From: Microlunatus antarcticus
GTDB lineage: Bacteria > Actinomycetota > Actinomycetes > Propionibacteriales > Propionibacteriaceae
NCBI RefSeq assembly: GCF_014193425.1
Contig: NZ_JACHZG010000001.1
Location: 682,001-746,000, forward strand
Length of the DNA stretch: 64,000 bases
Reading direction: 5' to 3'
A program made the translations under genes and the position numbers. This document shows, one piece after another, positions 17,494-26,593 of this stretch (positions within the stretch are counted from its first letter, which is position 1; each line of letters starts with the position of its first letter). Below the pieces are notes generated by a model. It saw nothing but the letters and a program-made list of their open reading frames with translations, was not told the origin of the DNA and searched no databases.

Positions 17494-18060
17494 TCAGCCC
17501 AGGTCGTCGACGAGCCAGCGCCCGTCCTGCTTGACCAGCGGGATCTCGACCGCATCCTCTCCACTTGACCGGATGGTGCGCCACTCGCCGTCCTTCCGCT
17601 GCTGGGTGCGGTACTTGTAGGTCACCGAGACCGTCGCCTTGTCCTCCGTCAGCTTCTCGACCTTGGAGGTCTTGCGGATCTCCGTCACGTTCCGGGCCTG
17701 CTGGCCGTAGCGGGCACGGAACTTCTTGAGGCCCTCCTCGAAGTCCGCGGTCTCGAAGGAGGCGTAGCCCGCCTTGGTCATCAACGGCCTGACGCGGTCC
17801 TGGTACTCGTCGTAGGTCAGCTGCCCGTCGATGCCGAAGGCGGTCTTCATGAACGTCTCCGCCGCGGCCTTGACGTTCTTGGTCTCGTCGACCGGAGTGG
17901 CGCTCGGCGACGGGGTCGCGGCGGCCGAGGTCGCGCTCGCCGCCGGGGCGACGGGAGCGGCCGAGCTCTCGGCCGGGGTCGTGCTCGCCCCGCAGGCGCT
18001 CAGCAGGGGCAGAGCCATGACCGTGCCGGCCGCCAGGGCCTTTGCGATCCGCGTGTTCAT
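17494..18060 (-). CDS. Lipoprotein, paralogue A of a tandem pair
   Basis: A 188-aa lipoprotein with signal peptide and lipobox 'LLSAC', an Ala/Ser/Thr/Pro-rich linker and a C-terminal alpha/beta domain ending 'VKQDGRWLVDDLG'. The domain has the shape of small Mce-associated or NTF2-like extracytoplasmic domains ('AAETFMKTAFGIDG...YQDRVRPLMTKAGY'). It is homologous along its length to the next gene, with which it forms a tandem duplication on the same strand. Function unknown. Confidence 0.75.
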   Translation of the reverse strand: MNTRIAKALAAGTVMALPLLSACGASTTPAESSAAPVAPAASATSAAATPSPSATPVDETKNVKAAAETFMKTAFGIDGQLTYDEYQDRVRPLMTKAGYASFETADFEEGLKKFRARYGQQARNVTEIRKTSKVEKLTEDKATVSVTYKYRTQQRKDGEWRTIRSSGEDAVEIPLVKQDGRWLVDDLG

Positions 18061-18245
18061 CGTCGTGCTCCTCCGTCGTGTCCTGGGTGCTGACGCGTGA
18101 GACCACGGTCGGCGACCAGGAACGTTGCCACGCGCGGACCGCGGACGGGGCGGATCCGGCGGTTGTCCACAGCCCCACCGGAACTTCTCAGCCGCGGCAA
18201 TCCCCGGCCCAGACGCACGACGCCTCGCGGCAACGGTGACGCGCC

Positions 18246-18839
18246 TCAGGAGGCGTTGTCGACGAGCCACCGGCCGTCGTCGAGCACGAGCTTCACCGTG
18301 ACGCTGCCCGTGCCGAGCGACTTGAGCGTCTTCCAGTCGTCCCCGGCCTTCTGCTGGGCGAGGTTCTCGTACGCGAGCGTGACCGTCGCGGTCGTGGCGT
18401 CGATCGAGACGACCTCGGGGTCGTCGGCGAACTTCGGCGCCGACCGGGCCCGCTGGGGGTAGAGGGACTTGAGCGCGGTCGAGCCCTTCTTGATCGAGTC
18501 GGCGCTCTCGAGGGAGTCGAAGCCGTCCTTGGTCATCAGCGGCTCGATGCGGTCGGTGTAGTCGTCGAAGGACTTGTCCGGGTAGCCGATCGTCAGCACC
18601 GTCCTGACGAACTTCTCGGTCGCGGCCTGGACCCGCGTGGTCTGCTTCGCCGGGTCGGCGCTCGGGGTCGGCGAGGGCGTGGCGTTCACGACCTCGGTGC
18701 CGGGAGCCGTCACCTGGCTGCTGGGGGCGGTGGCGGTGGCCGTGCCCCCGGACTCGGCGCGCCCCGTCCCGCACCCCGCGAGCACGGGCAGCGTCACGAC
18801 GGCGGCCGCGGCCACCGCCCGCGCGATGCGCTTGTCCAT
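18246..18839 (-). CDS. Lipoprotein, paralogue B of a tandem pair
   Basis: A 197-aa lipoprotein with lipobox 'VLAGC' and the same plan as its neighbour: linker, then 'ATEKFVRTVLTIG...YTDRIEPLMTKDGF' and a terminal 'LVLDDGRWLVDNAS'. The shared 'LMTK' and 'GRWLVD' segments show common origin. The 185-bp spacer to paralogue A suggests each may have its own promoter. Confidence 0.75.
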   Translation of the reverse strand: MDKRIARAVAAAAVVTLPVLAGCGTGRAESGGTATATAPSSQVTAPGTEVVNATPSPTPSADPAKQTTRVQAATEKFVRTVLTIGYPDKSFDDYTDRIEPLMTKDGFDSLESADSIKKGSTALKSLYPQRARSAPKFADDPEVVSIDATTATVTLAYENLAQQKAGDDWKTLKSLGTGSVTVKLVLDDGRWLVDNAS

Positions 18840-19338
18840 GCGGCCTCCGTCGCGTCCGGCCCGCGACCGGCGGGTCACGTCGAGTGCGTGAACGTTCTCA
18901 CGGGACGTGAGGTCGGATGCCTGATCCGGCGTTTGTCCACAGACGCTCGGTGAACTCTTCGGTGGTGCCCAGGGAAGGCCCCCTCAGACGGTCGGACCAG
19001 AGTCGTTCGTGAGGTTGACTGGTTGAGGGGTCAATGCTGCCGAGGTCCTGAGGCAACGTTGTCGTGCACCTGAGGGTGTCCGGAGGTGACCCCGGCAGAG
19101 TTCTTCTCACCAGCCCGGAAGGGCAGGGGGCCCGTCAGCACCGGGCCGGAGAACCAGCACGACCAGCACGAACCCAGAAGGCCCTGGCGCCTCTGCCGTA
19201 CCAGCCGCTCCCGTCGGGGGAGCGCGGCCGCTACGGCGGGGCGCGGGGCCTTTCTGACGTCCTGGCCCGAGCCTGCACGAGTGGCGGCCGCGCGGGGTAA
19301 CACCACCTGTCCACGGGCTGAGCACGCCGGCCGGAGCA
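18840..19338. other. Gene-free stretch upstream of dps
   Basis: About 500 bp with no convincing coding sequence on either strand. Short open frames here lack ribosome-binding sites and homology. The region is likely the divergent control region of the paralogue B lipoprotein and dps; the only recognisable element is the stress-sigma-like promoter at its right end. Confidence 0.5.
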
Positions 19339-19365
19339 GGAATTCCTGACCCGCGCCCACCCGTT
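19339..19365 (+). promoter_or_regulatory. Possible SigR/SigH-type promoter of dps
   Basis: GGAAT at 19339-19343 and GTT at 19363-19365 are separated by 19 bp, close to the actinobacterial thiol-oxidative-stress sigma consensus GGAAT-N18-GTT. A start site about 7 bp downstream would leave a leader of roughly 28 nt with 'gaaggag' before the dps ATG. This is inference from motif and position only. Confidence 0.35.
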
Positions 19366-19399
19366 GACGTGAGCGAACCACGACGAAGGAGACATAGCC

Positions 19400-19924
19400 A
19401 TGACGGCATCCAGCACCGAGAAGAAGCACTCCTACAAGCCGGCCTTCAAGGCCGACGAGGCGCTCGGCGCCAACCTGCAGCGGGTCGCGGTCGACATGAT
19501 CAACCTGCACATCGTCGGCAAGCAGGCCCACTGGAACGTGGTCGGCAAGAACTTCCGCGACCTCCACCTCCAGCTCGACGAGCTGGTCGAGTCCGCCCGC
19601 GAGTTCTCCGACGAGATCAGCGAGCGCATGCGCGCCATCTACGTCACCCCGGACGGGCGCGCGTCGACCATCGCGAAGACGTCGAGCATCGCGGAGTTCC
19701 CGGGCGGCGAGGTCGACACCGCGGAGACGGTCGACCTGATCGTCACGGCGATCTACGCGGTCGCCGGCACGATCCGCGAGGTCCACGACGACGTCGACGA
19801 CGCCGACCCCACGACGGCGGACCTCCTGCACGGGTTCCTCGTGCGCCTGGAGCAGCTCGCCTGGATGATCGAGGCCGAGAACCGGGTCGCCAACCGCACG
19901 ACCCCGGCGCCGATCACCGAGTGA
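19400..19924 (+). CDS. dps: Dps-family DNA-protecting ferritin-like protein
   Basis: A 174-aa protein of the Dps family, which forms dodecamers that oxidise and store iron with hydrogen peroxide and protect DNA. The inter-subunit ferroxidase ligands are seen in 'HIVGKQAHWNVVGKNFRDLH' and 'LDELVESAREFSDEISERM' (His, Asp, Glu). A short basic N-terminal tail ('TASSTEKKHSYKPAFK') could bind DNA. A strong 'gaaggagac' precedes the ATG. Monocistronic. Confidence 0.92.
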   Translation: MTASSTEKKHSYKPAFKADEALGANLQRVAVDMINLHIVGKQAHWNVVGKNFRDLHLQLDELVESAREFSDEISERMRAIYVTPDGRASTIAKTSSIAEFPGGEVDTAETVDLIVTAIYAVAGTIREVHDDVDDADPTTADLLHGFLVRLEQLAWMIEAENRVANRTTPAPITE

Positions 19925-20050
19925 TCTGACCGGTACCACCCGCACCACCCGCGGCAAGTGGTCATCCCGCCCCGGCACGCACGGCGTGTCGCGGGCTCGG
20001 GGTGACCACTTTCCCGTTCTGGGGGAGGGGCGGTGGCAGCATGCCGACCC

Positions 20051-21460
20051 ATGGGCGCGTTCGAGGACCTCGTACGGGGTGAGGCGCCGCTGCTGGACGC
20101 CTACCTGACCGCGCTGGACGGCGACGCCACCCCCTTCACCATCCCCGGGCACAAGCGGAGCGCCGCCTTCGGCCGAGTGGTGGCCGGTGACGTCCCGCTG
20201 CACGGCGGCCTGGACTCGATCGGGCTGACCGGCGGCCTCCTGGTCGAGGCCGAGCGACGCGCCGCCGCCCTCTGGGGCGCCGACGTCGCCCGCTTCTCGG
20301 TGGCCGGCTCGACCCACGGCAACCAGGCGCTCGCCCTCGCGGTCGGACGGCCCGGCGACCGGGTCGTCGTGCCGCGCACGCTCCACCGGTCGCTGCTGCT
20401 GGGGCTGGTCCTCGCCGGGCTCGAGCCCGTCTGGCTCCCCACCCGCGTCGACCCCGGCTCGGGCCTGCCGCTCGGCTGCCGCCGGGACGACGTCGAGCAG
20501 TGCCTGCGCGACCATCCCGACGTCGTCGCGGTCTTCGTCGGCGACCCCACCTACGTCGGCACGGTCGGCGAGCTGGCGGCGGTGGCGGAGCTGGTGCACG
20601 CGGCCGGGCTCCCGCTGCTGGTCGACGCGGCCTGGGGCGCCCACTTCGGCTTCCACCCGGCGCTGCCCGCGCACGCGCTGCAGGCCGGGGCCGACGCGCT
20701 CGTCATGAGCGCGCACAAGATGCTGCCGGCGTACTCGCAGGCCGCCCTCGTCCTCGCCCGGACCGAGCGGCTCGACCCCGCCCGGCTGCAAGCCGCCTTC
20801 GACGCCACCCACACCACCAGCCCCGCGGGCGCGCTGCTGGCCAGCCTCGACGCCGCCCGGGCCCTGCTGCAGCTGGACGGCGAGGCGCAGCTGGACCGGC
20901 CCGTACGCCTCGTCGCCGCGGCCCGCGCGCGGCTACGGGAGGTTCCGGGGCTGACCGTGCTCGAGGCGGCGGAGGCCACGCGCCTGGTGGTCGGCCTGGC
21001 CGGGACCGGCGCGGACGGCGTGGTCGTGGGCCGCGAGCTGCGGGCGGCCGGGGTCGAGGTCGAGCTGGCGGACCGCGACTGGCTCATCCCCGTCGTCACT
21101 TTGGCGGACACCGAGGACACGGTCGACCGGCTGGTCGTCGCGTTGGTCGCGGCGGTCCGACGACATCTCGGCCCGCCGCGCGAGAGGGCGGTGGCGGCCA
21201 GCTGGAGCGTCCGGCCCGAGATCGTGATGCCCCCGCGCGACGCGTTCTTCGCCCGGGCGACCACCCTGGGGGTCGACGAGGCCGTGGGGCGGGTCTCGGC
21301 CGAGCTCGTCGCGCCCTACCCGCCGGGCGTCCCCGTCCTGGCGCCGGGGGAGCGGATCACCGCCGAGGCCGTCGCGAGCCTCCAGGCCGCGGCGCGGGCC
21401 GGCACCCGCATCGCCTACGCGGCGGACCCGACGATGGCGACGCTGCGCGTGGTCGCCTGA
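20051..21460 (+). CDS. Orn/Lys/Arg decarboxylase-family PLP enzyme
   Basis: A 469-aa fold-type I PLP enzyme of the Orn/Lys/Arg decarboxylase family (short, LDC/SpeA-type form without receiver domain). 'FTIPGHKRSAAFG' opens the substrate region, 'STHGNQALA' binds PLP phosphate, 'DAAWGAH' holds the ring-pairing Asp, and the Schiff-base lysine is in 'SAHKMLPAYSQ'. The C-terminal domain 'PPRDAFFARATTLGVDEAVG' (19-20 residues) is typical. The product is probably a polyamine or amine from a basic amino acid; the exact substrate is unclear. Start ATG 20051. Confidence 0.85.
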   Translation: MGAFEDLVRGEAPLLDAYLTALDGDATPFTIPGHKRSAAFGRVVAGDVPLHGGLDSIGLTGGLLVEAERRAAALWGADVARFSVAGSTHGNQALALAVGRPGDRVVVPRTLHRSLLLGLVLAGLEPVWLPTRVDPGSGLPLGCRRDDVEQCLRDHPDVVAVFVGDPTYVGTVGELAAVAELVHAAGLPLLVDAAWGAHFGFHPALPAHALQAGADALVMSAHKMLPAYSQAALVLARTERLDPARLQAAFDATHTTSPAGALLASLDAARALLQLDGEAQLDRPVRLVAAARARLREVPGLTVLEAAEATRLVVGLAGTGADGVVVGRELRAAGVEVELADRDWLIPVVTLADTEDTVDRLVVALVAAVRRHLGPPRERAVAASWSVRPEIVMPPRDAFFARATTLGVDEAVGRVSAELVAPYPPGVPVLAPGERITAEAVASLQAAARAGTRIAYAADPTMATLRVVA

Positions 21461-21470
21461 GCCAGACGCC

Positions 21471-21578
21471 GACCTCTTCGAGGCCCTTCGACAGGCTCAG
21501 GGAGCGTTGCGCAGCACTGGTGTCGGCGGGGCCTCGGGAGAACGCTCCCTGAGCTCGTCGAAGGGCCTCGAAGAGGTC
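21471..21578. repeat. Large inverted repeat built from the dispersed intergenic element
   Basis: Two 38-bp arms (21471-21508 and 21541-21578) are inverted copies differing at only two positions, around a 32-nt loop. Each arm carries CTTCGAGGCCCTTCGAC followed by AGGCTCAGGGAGCGTT or its variant. The element sits between two convergent genes and may work as a bidirectional terminator or mRNA-stabilising hairpin. Confidence 0.8.
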
Positions 21579-21997
21579 AGCACCTCCAGCAGCTCGTCGC
21601 ACCAGCGCACGAGGCCGACGGCGTCGATCCCGTACGGCGGGGCGCCGGCGTAGAGGGCGATGCGGCGGCGGGCGCGCTGGAGGAGGGTGGTCGCGCCCGT
21701 CGGGTTGCCGCGCAGCACGTGGGTGAGCCCGACGGCGAGCTGGGCGAGACCCTGCCAGAGCTCGCGCTCGGGGTCGGGCGCGGCCTTCCAGCTCGCCTCG
21801 AGCACCTCGTGGGCGTGGAAGGGGAGGCCGGCGTCGAGCAGGCGCTGCGCCTCGACGAGCGCGGGCAGCGGTTCCAGGACCAGGTCCTCGGGGACGCGCT
21901 CCACGCCGACCGCGCCCCGCGGCAGGGGACGGCCCAGCTGGTCGCGCGGCCGCGCGTTCTGCGCCCGACCCCGGGCGTCCCGCTCGCGCTCGACCAC
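21497..21997 (-). CDS. DUF309-domain protein
   Basis: A 166-aa helical protein with the DUF309 signature: 'FHAHEVLEASWKAAPDPERE' then 'LWQGLAQLAVGLTHVLRGN' and 'GATTLLQRA'. The conserved His/Glu pair suggests metal or nucleotide binding, but the family has no established function. Start GTG 21997. The last roughly 25 residues are encoded entirely by the dispersed inverted repeat, so the natural C-terminus has probably been replaced. The gene follows the TIGR03085-like gene by 11 bp. Confidence 0.75.
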   Translation of the reverse strand: MVERERDARGRAQNARPRDQLGRPLPRGAVGVERVPEDLVLEPLPALVEAQRLLDAGLPFHAHEVLEASWKAAPDPERELWQGLAQLAVGLTHVLRGNPTGATTLLQRARRRIALYAGAPPYGIDAVGLVRWCDELLEVLTSSRPFDELRERSPEAPPTPVLRNAP

Positions 21998-22008
21998 CGC
22001 CGTACGCC

Positions 22009-22641
22009 CTACGCCCGCGCCCAGGCCTGGAACGCGTCGAGCGACTCCGGCGACCCGGTGACCGCCACCTGCGCGTGCTCGCGCCGACCGCTGATCCACA
22101 GGGCCAGCTCGACGGGCTCACCGGTCAGCGTCACGCCGTCGCCGGCCTTCGCGACCCGCGTCTGGCCCCGCGGGGTCGCCAGACGGACCCCGACCGGTGC
22201 CTTCCGCAGGCTGAGCGCGAACAGCGCGAGCTGCTTCCACACCTCGTCCTGCTCCTCGACCGGCAGGTCGCGCGGCTCGGCCGGCACGTTCCCGCCGCGG
22301 CGGACGTCCTCGTGGTGGATGACGTACTCCACAAAGTTGATCTTCTCGGCCGCCCAGCTCATGGGCGACCAGGCGGGGGCGCCGGCGACGAAGCGGTCGA
22401 CCAGCCGGTCGTAGCCCTGCTTCGACCGGGCCCGGTCGGTCAGCTTGCCGAGGCCCGGCTCCTGGCCCGGCGGCTTCCGCGCGACCGCGTCCTTGAGACC
22501 GGCGACCGGGCCCTGCTCGCGCTGGACGAGGTGGGCGACGAGCCGGCGCACGTCCCAGCCGTCGCACAGCGTCGGGGCGTCGGGGTCGGTGCTGCGCAGG
22601 GTCTGCACCAGCGACTCCTGCTCGGTGGCAACCCAGCTCAT
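22009..22641 (-). CDS. TIGR03085-like metal-binding protein (mycothiol/DinB-type fold)
   Basis: A 210-aa protein of the maleylpyruvate isomerase-like/TIGR03085 family. The N-terminal helix 'TLCDGWDVRRLVAHLVQRE' carries one His ligand and 'VEYVIHHEDVRRG' the other two, the metal site of mycothiol-dependent DinB-fold enzymes. The C-terminal region ends 'LALWISGRREHAQVAVTG'. The enzymatic role is not assigned in the family. Start ATG 22641 chosen because the conserved core begins there. Confidence 0.8.
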   Translation of the reverse strand: MSWVATEQESLVQTLRSTDPDAPTLCDGWDVRRLVAHLVQREQGPVAGLKDAVARKPPGQEPGLGKLTDRARSKQGYDRLVDRFVAGAPAWSPMSWAAEKINFVEYVIHHEDVRRGGNVPAEPRDLPVEEQDEVWKQLALFALSLRKAPVGVRLATPRGQTRVAKAGDGVTLTGEPVELALWISGRREHAQVAVTGSPESLDAFQAWARA

Positions 22642-22763
22642 CGGCTTCTCCTCGGTTCCTGCGTCGTACGGCGGTGATCGTGCTGCGGTGATCTTGACCA
22701 GCATAGGAACGGGGTCCGCCGCCACATCGTCACGCACCTGTCACCGCAACGGCTCGCGCGTCG

Positions 22764-22777
22764 TGCATCCGGATGCA
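22764..22777. promoter_or_regulatory. LacI-type operator A (nitrilase 1 promoter)
   Basis: A perfect 14-bp palindrome, TGCATCCGGATGCA, centred on CG and lying 12-25 bp before the nitrilase 1 start codon. It fits the consensus TGCATnCGnATGCA shared with the sites at 23711, 41503 and 42779. Confidence 0.6.
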
Positions 22778-22788
22778 ACGATCTGCGC

Positions 22789-23592
22789 GTGACCAGAGTG
22801 GCGGCGTGCCAGGTGCCCATCGACATCGACGACGCGGAGAAGACGAGGCGGCTCGTCTTCGAGTCCGTGGCGGAGGCCGCGCGCCTCGGCGCCCGCCTCG
22901 TGGTCCTGCCCGAGCTGGCCCTGTGCGGGTCGATCTTCGCCGACGCCACCGAGTCGACCTCGCGGGCCGAGCCGGCCGACGGGACCTCCGTCCGCTTCTT
23001 CGCCGAGCTGTCCGACGCGTTCGACCTGGTCCTGGTGGCCGGCTTCTGCGAGGTCTCGGGCCTGGACCTGCCCTACAACAGCGCGGTCGTCGTCGACCAC
23101 GGCCGCGTGCTCGCGGTCTACCGCAAGACCCACCTGTGGGACTTCGAGAACGAGCTCTTCACCCCCGGCGACGTCCTGCCGCCGGTCGTCGAGACCTCGG
23201 TGGGGGCCGTCGCCCCGCTCATCTGCTACGACCTCGCCTTCCCGGAAGTGCTGCGCAGCGTGGCCCTGCGGGGCGCCCAGCTCATCGCCTCGCCGGCGAA
23301 CTGGCCCGACTCCGACAGCCCCGACGTCCGCCCGCCGGAGGTGTCGAAGGCGATGGCCGGCGCGGCGATCAACCGCGTCGTGGTGGTCGTCGCGGACCGG
23401 GTGGGCGAGGAACGGGGCCGCCGCTGGGTCGGGGGCAGCGTGATCTGCGACCACGAGGGCTACCGCGTCGCCGGGCCGGAGTTCGGCGTCGAGACGGTCC
23501 TGGTGACCGACGTCGACCTCGACGCCACGCTCGACAAGGCGATCAGCGGCCGCAACCACGTCTTCGCCGACCGGCGCACCGACCTCTACTGA
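22789..23592 (+). CDS. Carbon-nitrogen hydrolase (nitrilase superfamily), copy 1
   Basis: A 267-aa amidase-type enzyme with the complete Glu-Lys-Cys triad: Glu in 'VLPELALCG', Lys in 'YRKTHLWD', Cys in 'PLICYDLAFPE'. The family hydrolyses amides, ureides or omega-amides; the short length fits an amidase or carbamoylase rather than a nitrile hydrolase. It is the first gene before HisD1 and the importer, with operator A upstream. A homologue at 45107 shares the same ends ('ADRRTDLY' versus 'EDRRPELY'). Start GTG 22789. Confidence 0.88.
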   Translation: MTRVAACQVPIDIDDAEKTRRLVFESVAEAARLGARLVVLPELALCGSIFADATESTSRAEPADGTSVRFFAELSDAFDLVLVAGFCEVSGLDLPYNSAVVVDHGRVLAVYRKTHLWDFENELFTPGDVLPPVVETSVGAVAPLICYDLAFPEVLRSVALRGAQLIASPANWPDSDSPDVRPPEVSKAMAGAAINRVVVVVADRVGEERGRRWVGGSVICDHEGYRVAGPEFGVETVLVTDVDLDATLDKAISGRNHVFADRRTDLY

Positions 23593-23683
23593 CCGCGCGG
23601 CATCGCTGCGGGAGCAGAGGTACCGAGCAGGGGACGTCCGCGTCACCGTTGCGTGACGATCGGCGACGACGCGTCCGCAGAGG

Positions 23684-23719
23684 TTGCCAAACGCGATCGG
23701 CGATCCCTAAGTTATACGT

Positions 23720-23724
<5 letters not shown>
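23684..23724 (+). promoter_or_regulatory. HisD1 promoter with LacI-type operator B (probably leaderless)
   Basis: TTGCCA (23684-23689) and TAAGTT (23708-23713) are spaced 18 bp, putting transcription start near 23720, the first base of the ATG. GTTATACGTATGCA (23711-23724) overlaps the -10 element, the start site and the start codon; its core ATACGTAT is palindromic and its right half matches the operator consensus. Repressor binding would block initiation directly. Promoter elements were assigned by eye. Confidence 0.5.
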
Positions 23725-25045
<1,321 letters not shown>

Positions 25046-25056
25046 CTACCGGCTGA

Positions 25057-25097
25057 CCGCTCGACCCGTGCGAGCGGGACAACTGAATACGTAGGGT
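25057..25097 (+). promoter_or_regulatory. Hairpin and weak LacI-type site before the importer genes
   Basis: CCGCTCG (25057-25063) and CGAGCGG (25071-25077) form a seven-pair hairpin just after the HisD1 stop and may end or attenuate its transcript. TGAATACGTAGGGT (25084-25097) keeps the ATACGTA core of the operator consensus, matching 10 of 14 positions, so the same regulator may act on the importer. Confidence 0.35.
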
Positions 25098-25165
25098 TCC
25101 ACCCTGCTCGACCCTGTGCCCGACCCGTTGCGTCCGTCGTTCCCGCCTGCCGAGAAGAAGGTCCC

Positions 25166-26497
25166 ATGCGTCACATGCGTCTCCCCAGATCTCAACGTCC
25201 CGTCCGGCTGATGGCGGTCGGCCTGCTGGCCGCCTCCCTCGCCCTCACCGCCTGCGGCGCCGGCTCCCGCACCGGTGCGGCGACCGCCACCAAGGTCGCC
25301 TGCGACTTCACCAACCCGTCGACGCCCACGACCATCAACGTGCTGGCGTACAACTCCTCGGCGGTCGACCCGTTCAGCAACACGATGGTCGCGAGCTGCA
25401 CCCACGACAACGTCACGGTCAAGCACGACCCGATCGACTTCGCGGGCCAGCTGGAGAAGACCACGGCCACCCTCGCGGGCGACACCGGCACGTACGACGT
25501 CGTCGAGACCTACACCTACGCGATCCCGGACCTGGCCTCGCGGGGCAAGCTCCAGCCGCTCGACGACCTGTACGCGAAGAACAAGGACAAGTACGCCCTG
25601 GGCGACCTGGACCCGAACACGCTCAAGTCGATGACGTACGACGGCAAGCTGTACGGGCTGCCGATGCAGTCCCAGCTCCTGGTCATGGCCTACCGCAAGG
25701 ACCTGTTCGACAAGAACGGTCTGACGCCGCCGACCACCTTCGAGGAGCTGCGCACCGACGCCAAGAGGCTCCAGGACGCGGAGGGGATGAAGTACCCGAT
25801 CGCGCTGCCGCTGCTGAGCACCGCCGACCTGGACACCGCCTTCGCCGCCGCGCTCGGCTCGCAGGACAGCGCCTTCTTCGTCAACCCCGACACCAAGAAG
25901 CCGAACTTCACCGAGGAGCCGACGGCCAAGGCTCTCGAGCAGCTGAAGTCGCTGCTGCCGTACATGGACCCGCAGGTCACGACCTTCGACCAGCCGAAGG
26001 TCCAGCAGCAGCTCTACAACGGCAAGGCCGCCGTCGCCGTGATGTTCTCGGGTCGGATGAACGACCTCGTGCAGCAGAAGAACACCAAGCTCTACGACAA
26101 GTTCGGCTTCGCGGCCCCGCCGGCGGTGTTCGCGGGGGGCAAGGCCTACAGCACGGTGTCCACCGACGGCTGGTCCATCCCCTTCAACACGAAGGTCGAC
26201 AAGGACCTGCTCTTCGAGGTCATCGGTGCTTCGGTGAGCCAGGAGGCCTCGCAGGCCTCGGTGCCCGCGGCGTTCCCCGCCCGCACGACCGTCGACCAGA
26301 GCGCCTCGCCGTACGCGGCGGCGACGAAGGACTCGCTGGCCAAGGGCCCGACCAAGGAGATCCAGCCCTACGTGCCGGCGGTGAGCGAGGCCATCCGTCC
26401 GGTGCTGGCCAACTACATGGCGGGCAAGATCGACGTCCCGGCGGCGCAGCAGCAGATGCAGGCCGCGGCCGAGAAGGTCATGGCCGCCCAGAAGTAG
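25166..26497 (+). CDS. ABC importer solute-binding lipoprotein, cassette 1
   Basis: A 443-aa extracellular solute-binding protein of the sugar type (family 1). It has a signal peptide with lipobox 'LALTAC', then the usual two-lobed body with 'GKLYGLPMQSQLLVMAYRKD' and 'PPTTFEELRTDAKRL'. It delivers a ligand to the two permeases that follow. The ligand is unknown; the operon links it to a nitrilase and HisD1, so an amide- or hydroxyl-bearing sugar derivative is possible. An 'agaagaag' ribosome-binding site precedes the ATG at 25166. Confidence 0.88.
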   Translation: MRHMRLPRSQRPVRLMAVGLLAASLALTACGAGSRTGAATATKVACDFTNPSTPTTINVLAYNSSAVDPFSNTMVASCTHDNVTVKHDPIDFAGQLEKTTATLAGDTGTYDVVETYTYAIPDLASRGKLQPLDDLYAKNKDKYALGDLDPNTLKSMTYDGKLYGLPMQSQLLVMAYRKDLFDKNGLTPPTTFEELRTDAKRLQDAEGMKYPIALPLLSTADLDTAFAAALGSQDSAFFVNPDTKKPNFTEEPTAKALEQLKSLLPYMDPQVTTFDQPKVQQQLYNGKAAVAVMFSGRMNDLVQQKNTKLYDKFGFAAPPAVFAGGKAYSTVSTDGWSIPFNTKVDKDLLFEVIGASVSQEASQASVPAAFPARTTVDQSASPYAAATKDSLAKGPTKEIQPYVPAVSEAIRPVLANYMAGKIDVPAAQQQMQAAAEKVMAAQK

Positions 26498-26505
26498 CCG
26501 GTTGC

Positions 26506-26535
26506 GGGTGGGTCCGAGCTCTCTCGGACCCACCC
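26506..26535 (+). terminator. 13-bp perfect hairpin between binding-protein and permease genes
   Basis: GGGTGGGTCCGAG (26506-26518), a CTCT loop and its exact complement (26523-26535) form a perfect 13-pair stem with no T-tract after it. Hairpins at this place in importer operons usually protect the upstream message or attenuate readthrough, giving more binding protein than permease. Confidence 0.75.
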
Positions 26536-26593
26536 CAGCCCCGGGGCGGCCCCAGCGGCCCACCTGCCACCGCAGCGGACGAGGAGTAGGGCC

